DNA from: Kibdelosporangium persicum
Lineage (GTDB): Bacteria; Actinomycetota; Actinomycetes; Mycobacteriales; Pseudonocardiaceae
NCBI RefSeq assembly: GCF_013280595.1
Contig: NZ_JAAATY010000042.1
Location: forward strand, 1-64,000
Direction: 5' to 3'
DNA length: 64,000 nt
The notes under the pieces were generated by a model, which saw only the letters and a program-made list of their open reading frames with translations, searched no databases and was not told where the DNA came from. This document shows positions 19,249 through 28,408 of this stretch, one piece after another (the first letter of the stretch is position 1; the number at the start of each line of letters is the position of its first letter). The translations under genes and the position numbers were made by a program.

Positions 19249-20289
19249 TCACACGCACTCGGCGATGACCGTCGGAATGCACGCCGCCAGGTCGTCCAGG
19301 AGATCACATCGCCCTGCCACTTCCGCGGGCAACTCGAACGACAACGACAGTTCGCGCAGCACCACCCAGTACATCGCTGGTTCAAGGATTTCACGCCGCA
19401 AGCCGCCGCACCCGGCTTTCCTGGCCGCCTGGTTATATGCGGCGACGAACCGTATGCAGCGCGCCCACTCGCGAGGACCGGCAAACCACGGCGGGCCCGA
19501 GAAGTAGAGCGCGGCGTAGGCCACGTCCTCTTCCGGCCAGCCAGGTCTCATGAAGTCGAAATCATGCACCAGGCGAATCTCGTCGCGGATCACCAGGACG
19601 TTCTCGGGCCGGAAGTCCCCATGCAGCACGGTTGCGTCCTGGTCCGCCGGCGCGAAGAAGCCCGGAAAGCGGCGGGCGATCTCATGCGACGTTTCTTGGG
19701 CTTTCTGAAGCCTGTCCCGTGTGTCGGGCGAGTCGGTCGTTCGAATCGACTTCTGCCAGAGCTGGTCCGACTGAGCGATCCACCGTGCCGGCGACTGTCT
19801 GCGGACGAGTGAACTGTCCGCCGCTCCGTTGCTCTCAGCAAGGATGGCCTGCCCGACGCGGTGCAGTTCACAGAGGACATCAGGCCCATGGTCCGCGAAG
19901 GCCGAGTGCGGGTCCGTTGCGCTCGCACTGGCGAAGTCGCTGCACCACGGGTACACCATGACGGTATAGCCCGCGCAGCGCGCGGCATAGCGTCCTTCGT
20001 GCAGTCGCACTGGCGGGAGTACATAGGGGTAGCCGCGCATTTTGAGGGCGGCGAGAGTCCGGCCGATGACGTCGAGTTCGTCCAGTGTCCACCGTACGGC
20101 CACAGTGGCCTCATTCATCACCTTGACGCAGTGGGATCCCACGCGAAGCAGGGCGTTCCACGACGAGGTCGTCACCGGCTGGACAGTGGAGACGTCGATG
20201 TCGTGGGGTAGCTCGCGACAGATGGCCGCCGCGTTCGACGTGACGCCACGCTTCCACTCCGACAGCGTGGGAGCGTCCGGTGTGGACAT
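19249..20289 (-). CDS. Phosphotransferase of the aminoglycoside-kinase (APH) fold
   Basis: A 346-residue kinase-like protein. The N-lobe is at ~30-110. The catalytic loop is '[15 protein letters not shown]' (H-G-D-x-x-x-x-N) and the metal-binding motif is '[12 protein letters not shown]', a DFD in place of DxD. It would phosphorylate a small molecule such as a sugar or amino-sugar alcohol. It is in a tight leftward series with the epimerase downstream and the radical SAM gene upstream, so it may be a biosynthetic kinase or a self-protection enzyme of this cluster. The substrate is unknown. Confidence 0.8.
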   Translation of the reverse strand: MSTPDAPTLSEWKRGVTSNAAAICRELPHDIDVSTVQPVTTSSWNALLRVGSHCVKVMNEATVAVRWTLDELDVIGRTLAALKMRGYPYVLPPVRLHEGRYAARCAGYTVMVYPWCSDFASASATDPHSAFADHGPDVLCELHRVGQAILAESNGAADSSLVRRQSPARWIAQSDQLWQKSIRTTDSPDTRDRLQKAQETSHEIARRFPGFFAPADQDATVLHGDFRPENVLVIRDEIRLVHDFDFMRPGWPEEDVAYAALYFSGPPWFAGPREWARCIRFVAAYNQAARKAGCGGLRREILEPAMYWVVLRELSLSFELPAEVAGRCDLLDDLAACIPTVIAECV

Positions 20290-20314
20290 CCGCGTTCATC
20301 CTTCCGGCCGGCTT

Positions 20315-22060
20315 TCAGCAGTCCCCGGACACTCCGAGGGGTGCCGCCGACATGGCCGCCTGGCTTCGTGGAGGAACTCCGATCTCCTGGCCAGGCCCGC
20401 TGAACGCGGCGTACTTGAACGCGGAGAAGCGGCCCACGATGTGCGCGGGGAAGGCTTGCAGCGTCGAGACCATCTCCCGCGCGCGGCGTGCGGACGTCCT
20501 GTAGTGATCAGTCACCAAGTCGCTCACCTTCGCCAGGTCGCCTTCGCTGCCCGCAGCCAGTGCGCGGACGAAGAAGTCGTAACCGTCACGGTTCTGGCTC
20601 ATGATCTTCGTCTCGACCGCCGCGTTGATCTCGTCGGCGATCTCCTCCGGGTGGTTGCGGTACACGGCGGGTACGTCGATCATGCGCAGCCTGCGGAAGA
20701 AGTCGTCGACCTCGACCCATTGCTTGTCGCCTGCCTTGTGGAGGACGTCAGCGAGTTCTCCGATGCGCGGCTCCTCGTAGCGGTACTCGCGATACCCCGA
20801 CTTGTAGTTGAAGTCGGACGGCAGCAAGCCCTTCTCGATGAGCTGGCTCGCGATCGGCGTTCCCGGATAGGCATACAGGACCTGGGACATGTTGGTGTAG
20901 AGGTAGGTCTCCTCGATGTCCTGGAGGAAGTCGGCGTCGATCCGGAGGTCCTCCCAGGAGGTGAACGGGTCGAACATGATGAAGCCGACCTGCAGGCCGA
21001 TGCGGTACTTGCGGACCAGCGAGACCGCCCGCCGGTACACGTCGGGATTGGTGTGTTTGTCGAGGTACTCCAGCCGCCTGGGGGAACCGGACTCCAGTCC
21101 CATGTAGGCACACGTCAGGCCGCTGTCGGCCAGCGCCTTCATCAGTTCTTCCTGCCCGTCCACGGAGTCCGCCCGCATCAGGACTCGGTAGGTCACGCCC
21201 AGCTTCGCCTCACGCAGGACTTCGGCCAGCTCGAGGGCCCGGAACCGGCTGCGCCTCGACGGCAGGGTGAAGTTGTCGTCGCTGAACCAGAAGTGGTCGA
21301 TACCGAACTCGTCACGCAGGTACTTGATCTCCTCGACGATCTTGTCCGCGGACCGGTCACGCCAGCGGCGAAGGTAGCCCAGAGCGGGGTACACGCAGAA
21401 GGTGCACCGGAACGGGCAGCCTCTGCTCGTGTAGATGCGTGCGTCCTTGATGGCGACGTCCCGGTCGAGGAGCTCCCGCAGGGTGTCCCTGGCGGGGAAG
21501 GGAAGGTCGTCGATATCCGGCTCGGGCGGGTTGGACGTGAGCCTGATCTGCAGCAGCGGCAACATCCCCGCGGACTCGTCGACGTCCCGGTACCACAGTC
21601 CGGGCACAGTGGACAGCGGTTCGCCGCGCTCCAGGGCCTCGATCAGTCTGAGCATCGGTATCTCACCGTCGCCCGCGACGATCGTGTCCACATAGGGCTC
21701 TCGGCGCAGGATTTCCTCCGCGCAACTGGCGGCCTGATGACTGCCCCAGCACACATGCAGGTGGGGTTTGCGTTGCTTGATGGCGGTGGTCACGGTCAGC
21801 GCCTGGCCTATGGTGAGGCCGGTGACGGAGATTCCCACGATCTCGGGGTCGTAGCGCAGGATCCGCTCGGTCACCTCCTCCGGCGTGCAGACCGCGTCGA
21901 AGACCGAGTCCTCGACCTGGAAGTTGAGTATCGTGACCTCGTGCCCGAATTGCCGTAGATAGGCCGCGATCGATCCAAGCCCGAGATGTTCGCCACCAGC
22001 CAAAGAGGTGGGGGACGAATTCCGATATCCACTGCCCGGAAGCACGAGAGCGACGCGCAT
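20315..22060 (-). CDS. B12-binding-domain radical SAM enzyme
   Basis: A 581-residue protein. An N-terminal cobalamin-binding-like Rossmann domain (1-~150: 'LGLGSIAAYLRQFGHEVTILNF', 'IVGISVTGLTIGQALTV', 'IVAGDGEIPMLRLIEAL') lacks the DxHxxG histidine, as in many class B enzymes. The radical SAM domain has the cluster motif 'TSRGCPFRCTFC' (C215, C219, C222) followed by a TIM-barrel; the C-terminal ~150 residues are helical. Such enzymes do methyl transfer or ring chemistry at unactivated carbons. The ATG at 22060 is chosen because of the GAGGTGAT ribosome-binding site just upstream. Confidence 0.87.
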   Translation of the reverse strand: MRVALVLPGSGYRNSSPTSLAGGEHLGLGSIAAYLRQFGHEVTILNFQVEDSVFDAVCTPEEVTERILRYDPEIVGISVTGLTIGQALTVTTAIKQRKPHLHVCWGSHQAASCAEEILRREPYVDTIVAGDGEIPMLRLIEALERGEPLSTVPGLWYRDVDESAGMLPLLQIRLTSNPPEPDIDDLPFPARDTLRELLDRDVAIKDARIYTSRGCPFRCTFCVYPALGYLRRWRDRSADKIVEEIKYLRDEFGIDHFWFSDDNFTLPSRRSRFRALELAEVLREAKLGVTYRVLMRADSVDGQEELMKALADSGLTCAYMGLESGSPRRLEYLDKHTNPDVYRRAVSLVRKYRIGLQVGFIMFDPFTSWEDLRIDADFLQDIEETYLYTNMSQVLYAYPGTPIASQLIEKGLLPSDFNYKSGYREYRYEEPRIGELADVLHKAGDKQWVEVDDFFRRLRMIDVPAVYRNHPEEIADEINAAVETKIMSQNRDGYDFFVRALAAGSEGDLAKVSDLVTDHYRTSARRAREMVSTLQAFPAHIVGRFSAFKYAAFSGPGQEIGVPPRSQAAMSAAPLGVSGDC

Positions 22061-22266
22061 ATGATCACCTCTTGTGTGAGCGCGGCTTGGACGAGCGGGC
22101 CCTGCGAGGACTCTAACAGAGTGGTGGATGACAGGCATACGCACCAAATTGGTGAACGTGACGCCGCATGCTCACTGAATGTGTTCCCAACTCCGGGCTC
22201 CGCACACGCGATCGATCAATTGCCCACCAGAAGACGCGCGCAGGCACCGTACCCATGATGGCGCGT
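22061..22266. other. Intergenic region between glycosyltransferase and radical SAM genes
   Basis: About 206 bases without a supported gene. The DNA is less GC-rich than its surroundings and lies directly upstream of the leftward radical SAM gene, so it probably holds a promoter for the 22060-to-18.3 kb series. No clear hairpin or repeat was seen. Confidence 0.4.
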
Positions 22267-23469
22267 TCAGTTCCGGCGAAACAACAGGACACTGCTGAAG
22301 AAGGCTTTTCGCTTGACGACCAGCAGGCCGACGGCGGCGAACAGCGCGGTGGTGATGATGCTCGGAAACAGCGCGCAGTGCGCAGCAATTCCCGGCACCG
22401 AGTTCTTGTAGTGGTTACGTGTGAGAACCGCCGACCGGACGATCTGCAGGACGTACAACACGTAAGGGGCGAGAAACACCGGCCACACCGTGCCCTGCCA
22501 CGGCGCGAGCATCGCTGCGATCACCATCACGTAGTACTGGAACTCCCACATCACGTGGTACGAGTAGATCGATATCTTCTCGTTCCAGTCTTTCCTCGAT
22601 CTCGCCGTTCTGACCTGCATCGGGATATGCTGAATCGTGCCGAGGGTCCACCGGACGCGCTGCAGGAACAAGCCCCGGATCGTCTGGCGCTCGACTTCGC
22701 GGGCGAGTACCCGGGGAAGAATCCGAACCTGACTCCCCTCGCTGACCGCGCGGTACGTGGCGGTCAGGTCCTCCAGGAACCCGTGTTCGAGCAGATCACG
22801 GTATTTCTTGTAGTCGACCAGTTGCAGTCCGCCGGGAAAGTTCGACATCCCGAACCGGTTCCTGACGCTCTGCAGAACGCTCTGCCGATACAGGCGGTTG
22901 TTGCAGACGACATGGGAGACGAGAGTTCCTCGCCGCTCCTGAAGCGGCAGAATGAGGCACGCCGTGAAATCGGCGTTCGACTCCTGGTGGAATGTCCACA
23001 GCTCCTGCAAGGCTGTTGGTTCGAGCACGATATCGGCGTCCAGGAGCAGCGCCGTTTTGGTGTCGATCTTGGAGCCGCCGTACAGCAGGCCGGCGACCTT
23101 TCCGGAGGTGTCGGCAGGCAGGTGCTCGACCGCCATCTCGACGCCTGCCGCGGCGAAAGTATCGACGAACGACTTGGCGATCAGCTCCGAGTCGTCGGTA
23201 CACCTGTCCAGCACGACCACGACCTTCGCACAAGAACACAGGTCGCTCTGGCTCAGCGAGTGCAGACAACGGTAAAGGGTTCTCCCCTCGTTGAACACGG
23301 GGATCACCACCGAGATCTGTCGTTGCGACAGGGTGGGCTGCCCGGTGCGGACAGCGGGCCGGGGATCTGTCCGCACGCCGAACGAGTGGATCAGATAGAA
23401 GAGCTGGAAGAAGGCGATACAGCCGACGGGCGGCAGGAGAACCCAGCCGATAATGCTCAGACCGGTCAC
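22267..23469 (-). CDS. Family-2 processive-type glycosyltransferase, membrane-bound
   Basis: A 400-residue integral membrane GT2. It has an N-terminal TM helix ('IIGWVLLPPVGCIAFFQLFYLIHSF'), a catalytic domain with 'SVVIPVFNEGRTLYRCLHSL', DxD as 'LLLDADIVLEP', the catalytic Asp region 'GFLEDLTATYRAV', and 'LFLQRVRWTLG', which is the QxxRW motif of processive enzymes such as cellulose, chitin and hyaluronan synthases. At least three C-terminal helices follow. The GTG at 23469 is used because GGAGGT lies 8 bases upstream. The donor is unknown; it belongs to the same leftward series as the phosphoribosyltransferase. Confidence 0.82.
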   Translation of the reverse strand: MTGLSIIGWVLLPPVGCIAFFQLFYLIHSFGVRTDPRPAVRTGQPTLSQRQISVVIPVFNEGRTLYRCLHSLSQSDLCSCAKVVVVLDRCTDDSELIAKSFVDTFAAAGVEMAVEHLPADTSGKVAGLLYGGSKIDTKTALLLDADIVLEPTALQELWTFHQESNADFTACLILPLQERRGTLVSHVVCNNRLYRQSVLQSVRNRFGMSNFPGGLQLVDYKKYRDLLEHGFLEDLTATYRAVSEGSQVRILPRVLAREVERQTIRGLFLQRVRWTLGTIQHIPMQVRTARSRKDWNEKISIYSYHVMWEFQYYVMVIAAMLAPWQGTVWPVFLAPYVLYVLQIVRSAVLTRNHYKNSVPGIAAHCALFPSIITTALFAAVGLLVVKRKAFFSSVLLFRRN

Positions 23470-23483
23470 CTGCGTACCTCCGC

Positions 23484-24011
23484 TCAGGGTTGTCGTGCGA
23501 CGGCCAGTCTCGACTCCATCTGGCGGAGCTCCTCTCCGGACATCCACGGATAGAACAGCCAGTTCGACCGTTCTTCGACGTAGAAATCCGGTTTCATCGG
23601 CGAATATGTCTTGACCTGGAGAGTCGCCACCCGCACCGCGGCGGCGCCCGCCCTGAAGACTTCCTCGACGACCACACTGATGCTCGCCCCGGAGTCCAGG
23701 ACGTCGTCCACGACCAGCACGCGCTTGTCCTGGAGGTCCACCGCGTTGAGCGGAACGACCACCGTGGCGGGTTCGGCCTCGTAGGCCCCGTTGCCCTGCC
23801 CGGCCCCCGTCACCTGCCCCGCTTGGACGACCTTGATGCCGAGGACGATGTCGATGGCGAGAGCGTTGGCCAACACGACTCCCGGCACGGCGCCTCCGCG
23901 CAGCACGCAGACCACCGAGTCGAACACCTCGCCTGAGTCACGGACAATGCCGGCAAGACGCGCGCAGAGCTGGTCGACGTCTTCCCAGGTGTACACATCG
24001 ATGTCCGGCAT
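23484..24011 (-). CDS. Phosphoribosyltransferase (type I, purine-salvage-like)
   Basis: A 175-residue type I PRTase. The PRPP-binding loop is 'RVLVVDDVLDSGAS' (residues 97-110) and the early 'VVCVLRGGAVPGVVLANAL' loop binds pyrophosphate. The size and layout are like hypoxanthine/xanthine-guanine PRTases, though the base-recognition end ('WLFYPWMSGEE') is its own. It either couples a base to PRPP or acts on an unusual base. It sits between the glycosyltransferase and a radical SAM gene with gaps of only 3-14 bases, so it is likely pathway-specific rather than general salvage. Confidence 0.83.
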   Translation of the reverse strand: MPDIDVYTWEDVDQLCARLAGIVRDSGEVFDSVVCVLRGGAVPGVVLANALAIDIVLGIKVVQAGQVTGAGQGNGAYEAEPATVVVPLNAVDLQDKRVLVVDDVLDSGASISVVVEEVFRAGAAAVRVATLQVKTYSPMKPDFYVEERSNWLFYPWMSGEELRQMESRLAVARQP

Positions 24012-24014
24012 CGA

Positions 24015-25145
24015 TCACTCCAGATAGCCGTTGTGGACTTCCCAGTCGATCGTGTTCCGCATGCTGACGTCGTAGATCGTGCCGGCGTCCGGATACTTCC
24101 GGTAAAGCTTCCCCTCGTATTCGGCCAACGCTGTGATATCGGCGACGGACGGCTGTGGGCGACGCGCCATGGCGGTTCCCGGATCGGCATGGAAGACGTT
24201 GGTCGCGAGACCGATCCGGCGATCGAGAATATCCTCCATGCCTTCCATACTGCTTTCCACGGGTTCCAGGCCCCAGATGATGCCGCAGTACACCTGGTAG
24301 TCGCCGAACACATCCCGCGCGTACGCGAGCGCGTCCCACCATTTGTCGTAGCCGTACAGCCTGTCCTTTCCCGGACAGATCGAGGAGAACAGCTTCCGGT
24401 CGTAGATCTCGATGTTGAAGGCGATCGAGGACACCCCTACCCGCTTGAATTCCTCGATGATCGAGAAATCCTGCGGCGGATGGGTGAGCAGATGCATCTT
24501 GATCTTCGGATCACAGGCGTCGTGGATGGCCTTCAGCGGTTCGAGGATCGTATGCCTGATATCCTCGTCGTCCACCGGCGTGCCGGTGGTGTTGGTGATC
24601 ATCGGGATATGCCACCCGGAGTTCTGAATGTGACGAGTCGCCTCCATGATCCGCCGCCGCGGGAAATCGGTGACCAACGGCTTGGCGATGGTGCTCCGGG
24701 CCGCCCGCAGCGAACAGAAACGGCATTGCGCCCCTTTGTCGAAGTAGTGGCAGTCCGGGTAGAGGAAGAACCCCGGCGTGACCGCGCCGTAGGCCGAGAT
24801 GACGTCATCGGTACGGACTCCGTCGGTGAGCGTCTTGCCGAAGAAGGGAAGCGCCTCGGGCAGGCCGACGGACTGACGCCACTCGCCGTCGTAATAGAGG
24901 TTGAGCTCGTCACCGTCGTACCGGAGGGTCCACGGCGAGTTGTCTCGCCGGAGAACCGAGACGACAAGCTCGTCGCCGAGAAGCAGGACCTGCGGCAGGC
25001 GATGCCGACGCTGCGCGCCACGATTGGTAATACAGTATCCATAGGTATTCTCGTAATACCTTTCCGCGCTCGACTCGAACATGTCCAAGTCGAACCGCAA
25101 TCCATGCGAGATGATGGATATCTTGTTCACCAAGGAGCTGCGCAC
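24015..25145 (-). CDS. Radical SAM enzyme with a CX8CX2C cluster motif
   Basis: A 376-residue protein. The only candidate [4Fe-4S] motif is 'DCHYFDKGAQCRFCSLRAAR' (C132, C141, C144), spaced CX8CX2C instead of the standard CX3CX2C. It lies well inside the chain, after a ~125-residue N-terminal domain. 'MITNTTGTPVDDEDI', 'KIKMHLLTHPP' and 'SIAFNIEIYDRKLFSSICPGKDRLYGYDKW' follow the order of radical SAM barrel strands (GGE-like and SAM-ribose regions are degenerate). The GTG start at 25145 has AAGGAG upstream. The reaction is unknown; the PRTase partner 3 bases downstream hints at nucleotide-like chemistry. Confidence 0.78.
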   Translation of the reverse strand: MRSSLVNKISIISHGLRFDLDMFESSAERYYENTYGYCITNRGAQRRHRLPQVLLLGDELVVSVLRRDNSPWTLRYDGDELNLYYDGEWRQSVGLPEALPFFGKTLTDGVRTDDVISAYGAVTPGFFLYPDCHYFDKGAQCRFCSLRAARSTIAKPLVTDFPRRRIMEATRHIQNSGWHIPMITNTTGTPVDDEDIRHTILEPLKAIHDACDPKIKMHLLTHPPQDFSIIEEFKRVGVSSIAFNIEIYDRKLFSSICPGKDRLYGYDKWWDALAYARDVFGDYQVYCGIIWGLEPVESSMEGMEDILDRRIGLATNVFHADPGTAMARRPQPSVADITALAEYEGKLYRKYPDAGTIYDVSMRNTIDWEVHNGYLE

Positions 25146-25584
25146 ACTGTTCTCCTTACCGGCCCGGAACGCCAGCCAGGCAGGCCGATCCGCCTAAGAA
25201 CAGAAAATAGTCTTCCCACGGAGAGTACTCGCGGCCCGTTGAATGGTTCAAGGTGCCGGTTGGGTGAACGATCCTGATGTTCACCCGGACGGTGGACGTG
25301 ACATCCAGAGGCTTGCCCGCCCCTCAAGAAGTGGCTTTACTCGACAGACGGCCTTGCCCGGCTTTCGTGCGGAGATGATGATGCGACAAGATCCGATTGA
25401 CGAGGCACCGGCGCGTGCAAACGCGCCGCCGAACACTGTCTGATTCTCTCGGAGTCGCAGGCCTGCGAGATGCGTTGATCCTAATGGTACGACGCCGTCA
25501 GAGTGGCGCCACCGGATTTCTTGCCGCCCGGCTGTCATGGTGAAGACCGTCGGGCGTACGGGCGATCCTCGTGGTCCGAACAGG
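25146..25584. other. 439-base gene-free region with two hairpin-forming elements
   Basis: No supported coding frame. It contains an 8-bp perfect stem with a GCAA tetraloop (25409-25428) and a 14-base perfect palindrome TCGCAGGCCTGCGA (25455-25468). It lies downstream of the leftward aldo/keto reductase gene and upstream of the radical SAM gene, so it may carry a terminator followed by the promoter of the 25145-to-22267 operon. Confidence 0.5.
25409..25428. terminator. GNRA-loop hairpin, probable terminator of the aldo/keto reductase gene
   Basis: Arms CGGCGCGT (25409-25416) and ACGCGCCG (25421-25428) pair perfectly around a GCAA loop, a very stable RNA hairpin. It is ~155 bases past the end of the leftward reductase gene. 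Confidence 0.5.
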
Positions 25585-26556
25585 TCAGCTTTGCCGGTGC
25601 CGAAATATGCGCGAGATGCGGGCCATCACCTCTTCGGAGAGCAGCGGGACGACAGCGACCGCATCCAGGTTCTGCCTGAGTTGCAGCGGATCGCTCGCCC
25701 CGGTGATCACGGTGGACACCGTCTTGTTCGCCGCGCACCAGGCGATGGCCAGCTGCGCCGTCGTGCAGCCGAGGTCTGCTGCCACCACGGACAGTTCATC
25801 GACCTGCCGCGCCGAGTCGCCGTCCGTCAGCTTGCCCAGGAACGATTCGTGGCCGGCCAAGGCGGCCCGGGATCGGGACGACACCCCGTCCCGGTACTTG
25901 CCGGTCAGCATTCCCGAGGCGAGTGGGCTCCACGTGGTCAACCCGATTCCCAGCTCGCTGACCAAGGCGTGATACTCCTCGTCCACCCAGCGTGTCGTGA
26001 ACAGGTTGTACTCCGGTTGCTCCACCACAGGCTTACGCAAGCCGTACCGGTCGGCGATCGACCACGCCGCGCGTACCTCGCTCGCCGACCACTTGGAGGT
26101 TCCCCAGTAGAGCGCCTTTCCGGCCCCGATGATGTCCGACATGGTCCAGACGATCTCCTCCACGGTCGTGTCGGGATCAGGACGGTGGCAGAACAGCAGA
26201 TCCACGAATCCGGTCCGCAGCCGCGTGAGACAGCCGTCGATCGCGTGCAGAAGATACTTGCGGTTCAGCGTACGCCGCAGGTTCACCTCATCGTGGATAC
26301 CCCAGTAGAGCTTGGTGGACAGCACGTAGGTCTCCCGGCTCCAGCCCAAGTCCTCGATCGCCGCCCCCAGCACCGACTCCGACCTGCCGTTGCCGTACAC
26401 CTCCGCGGAGTCGAAGAAGTTCACGCCGGCCTGCCGCGCCACCTCCAGGCACTCCCTCGCCGCCGCACTGTCCATCTGGTCCGAAAAGGTCACCCAAGTG
26501 CCGTAGGACAGCACGCTGAGCTTGAGCCCGGCACGGCCAAGCCTTCGGTACTCCAT
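25585..26556 (-). CDS. Aldo/keto reductase (Kv-beta/YghZ-like)
   Basis: A 323-residue (beta/alpha)8 reductase using NADPH. The catalytic tetrad is visible: Asp and Tyr in 'NFFDSAEVYGNG', Lys in 'LSTKLYWG', His in 'LLFCHRPD'. Cofactor-binding 'GTSKWSASEVRAAW' and the C-terminal 'VSTVITGASDPLQLRQNLDA' are typical of the potassium-channel-beta-subunit-like group. It is divergent from the 2-oxoglutarate oxygenase gene, with 55 bases between their starts, so the two are probably regulated together within this cluster. Confidence 0.9.
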   Translation of the reverse strand: MEYRRLGRAGLKLSVLSYGTWVTFSDQMDSAAARECLEVARQAGVNFFDSAEVYGNGRSESVLGAAIEDLGWSRETYVLSTKLYWGIHDEVNLRRTLNRKYLLHAIDGCLTRLRTGFVDLLFCHRPDPDTTVEEIVWTMSDIIGAGKALYWGTSKWSASEVRAAWSIADRYGLRKPVVEQPEYNLFTTRWVDEEYHALVSELGIGLTTWSPLASGMLTGKYRDGVSSRSRAALAGHESFLGKLTDGDSARQVDELSVVAADLGCTTAQLAIAWCAANKTVSTVITGASDPLQLRQNLDAVAVVPLLSEEVMARISRIFRHRQS

Positions 26557-26611
26557 GTCCCCTCCTCCGTCTGCGAGGAATCAGCCTGGTCCACCCGAGG
26601 AGGAATGTGAA

Positions 26612-27454
26612 GTGGGGACTCTGCCCATAGTCCATTCACCCTGGAGCGCACGGGAAGCACGAACCCTGGCCAGAGAGGGCTTCTCGAAGGAGGGGCACGC
26701 CTTCCGGGCCGCCGTCCTCGGCGCGCTGCGGTCCCCGGCGTGCTGTTGCCTGCTGCGAACCACCGGTTTCCACGAGTTCGGCGACCCGGCGGACACCCAG
26801 GCCTTCGTCACGGCGCTCACCGGCTTGCTCGGCCAGGTGTCCGACGACAACCGCGGCACCACGGGAAACTACGTCGACAGGGTGGAGCCCACTGACCCCG
26901 ACGGGTCCGACATCACCGTAGGGCTGGGCGAATGCGAAGCACATTCGGACGAAAGCTCGAAGCTGCTCCCCGAGGACATCGTGATCCTGTGGTGCGTCCG
27001 GCAAGCAAGCGCCGGGGGCGCGAGCCGGATCTGGGCCTCTCCCCGCCTTCGGCCACACCTGGGCGACGCCGAGGCCACGCTGCGAGAACCGGAGTTCCTC
27101 TTCGGCGGCAACGGCCGGGTGCCCGGGCGGGTCGTCAAGGCACCGGTCCTCTATGGATCGGACGGAATCCGCTTTCGCCTGGGCGCACTCCGGTCAGGGC
27201 ACGAGGTCTGCCACCGTCCACTTCGTCCAGACCAGGAACAGGCCGTACAGCGCCTCATCGAGGCGTTCACCAAGGTCCAGCCGACCGAACTGCTGCTCCA
27301 GCCAGGCGAGGCACTGGTCATGCTCAACCGTAGAGTCCTGCACGCGCGCACGTCGTTCTCCGACCGAAGACGGCTCCTGCTGCGGACCCGCTGCTTCAAT
27401 CCGGAGATGTCCAACAGCCAGCACGACCAAGCACGGTGGTACCGGTCTGGATGA
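26612..27454 (+). CDS. Fe(II)/2-oxoglutarate oxygenase (TauD/clavaminate-synthase-like)
   Basis: A 280-residue double-stranded beta-helix protein. The metal ligands are 'EAHSDESSKLLPED' (HxD) and the distal His in 'NRRVLHARTSF', with the 2OG-binding Arg in 'RRRLLLRTRCF'. It resembles the clavaminate-synthase-like group acting on amino acids. The GTG start at 26612 follows a GAGGAGG ribosome-binding site by 8 bases; an upstream in-frame extension is dismissed. It probably hydroxylates a pathway intermediate of the cluster at 18-30 kb. Confidence 0.8.
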   Translation: MGTLPIVHSPWSAREARTLAREGFSKEGHAFRAAVLGALRSPACCCLLRTTGFHEFGDPADTQAFVTALTGLLGQVSDDNRGTTGNYVDRVEPTDPDGSDITVGLGECEAHSDESSKLLPEDIVILWCVRQASAGGASRIWASPRLRPHLGDAEATLREPEFLFGGNGRVPGRVVKAPVLYGSDGIRFRLGALRSGHEVCHRPLRPDQEQAVQRLIEAFTKVQPTELLLQPGEALVMLNRRVLHARTSFSDRRRLLLRTRCFNPEMSNSQHDQARWYRSG

Positions 27455-27480
27455 GGTCGATGCGAGGTCGTCGCCGGACT

Positions 27481-28290
27481 TCAGGTGCTGCACTTCTCCC
27501 GGATGCGGGCGGCCCGGACTGTGTCGGGGTGCTCCTCGCCGAGGGCGAGGCGCATCCGCGTCCAGGTCTCGTCGGCCAGTTGACGGGCGTGGGTCGGCTG
27601 TCCCGCCTCATGGAGTGTGATCGCCAGGTGGTAGGCCGCACGCAGAGTGTCCCGGTGATTCACGCCCAGGACGTGACGGCAGCGGGAGAACGCGGCTTCG
27701 CCCAGCACGCCGGCACGTTCGTAACGTCCGAGGGCACGGAGTGTCGCCCCGAACTGGTAGGCCGAGATCAGAGTGTGGGGGTGTTCTTCACCCAGGACAC
27801 GCCGCTGGTGGATCAGCGTGGCCAGACCCAGGTCATATGCCTGTTCGCACTTTCCCGTTTCCCGATGGACGACTGCCAGGATGTAAGCGGTTCGCAGCGT
27901 ACGAGGATGGTGCTCGCCCATCACCCGACGCATGCGGACGAGTGTGTCCTCGGCCAGCTCTCGCGCCCGGTCGTGCTGGTGCAACTCGCGCAGGTACACA
28001 CTGACGCAGTAGGCCGCGCGCAAGGTGTCGGGGTGATCGGCGCCCAAGGCCTGCCGTTGCCCGACGAGCGTCTCCGCGCCGAGGTCGAGTGCCTGGTCGT
28101 AGTGCCCCAGTTCACGGTAGGAAAGCGCGAGGACGAAGGCGATGCGCAACGTGTCGGGATGTGCGTCGCCGAGATCTCTTTTCATGCGAATGAGAAGGCC
28201 GTCAGCCAGCGCCCTGGCACGCTCGTAATGACCTGCCTCCCACAGGGTGTAAGCCTGATCGACAGCGGTTTTGTAGTGGTGTCCGTCCAC
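27481..28290 (-). CDS. Tetratricopeptide-repeat protein
   Basis: A 269-residue protein made of about six 42-residue TPRs of the kinesin-light-chain type, each with the pattern 'LG..HPDTLRAAY.L......G....A..L'. It has no other domain and is soluble. Such KLC-type TPR proteins in actinomycetes are scaffolds or regulators. It is convergent with the oxygenase gene and divergent from the sulfotransferase gene; its role in the cluster is unknown. Confidence 0.85.
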   Translation of the reverse strand: MDGHHYKTAVDQAYTLWEAGHYERARALADGLLIRMKRDLGDAHPDTLRIAFVLALSYRELGHYDQALDLGAETLVGQRQALGADHPDTLRAAYCVSVYLRELHQHDRARELAEDTLVRMRRVMGEHHPRTLRTAYILAVVHRETGKCEQAYDLGLATLIHQRRVLGEEHPHTLISAYQFGATLRALGRYERAGVLGEAAFSRCRHVLGVNHRDTLRAAYHLAITLHEAGQPTHARQLADETWTRMRLALGEEHPDTVRAARIREKCST

Positions 28291-28408
28291 GGTCCCAGCG
28301 TCTCAGGCAGGCCCGAGTCCGAGTACACCTCCATGCGAGAGTTACCCGTTCGGTCGACGAAAAAGCGTTGCCCAGACCATCTCCGCCCAGGTTGGGCGGC
28401 GGAACCGG

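Noticed and set aside
20042-21958. 638-residue rightward frame opposite the B12 radical SAM gene
   Set aside because: It is antisense to a gene with clear motifs and is an artefact of high GC.
24033-25277. 414-residue rightward frame opposite the CX8CX2C radical SAM gene
   Set aside because: The leftward frame has a good ribosome-binding site and radical SAM features; this one is a shadow.
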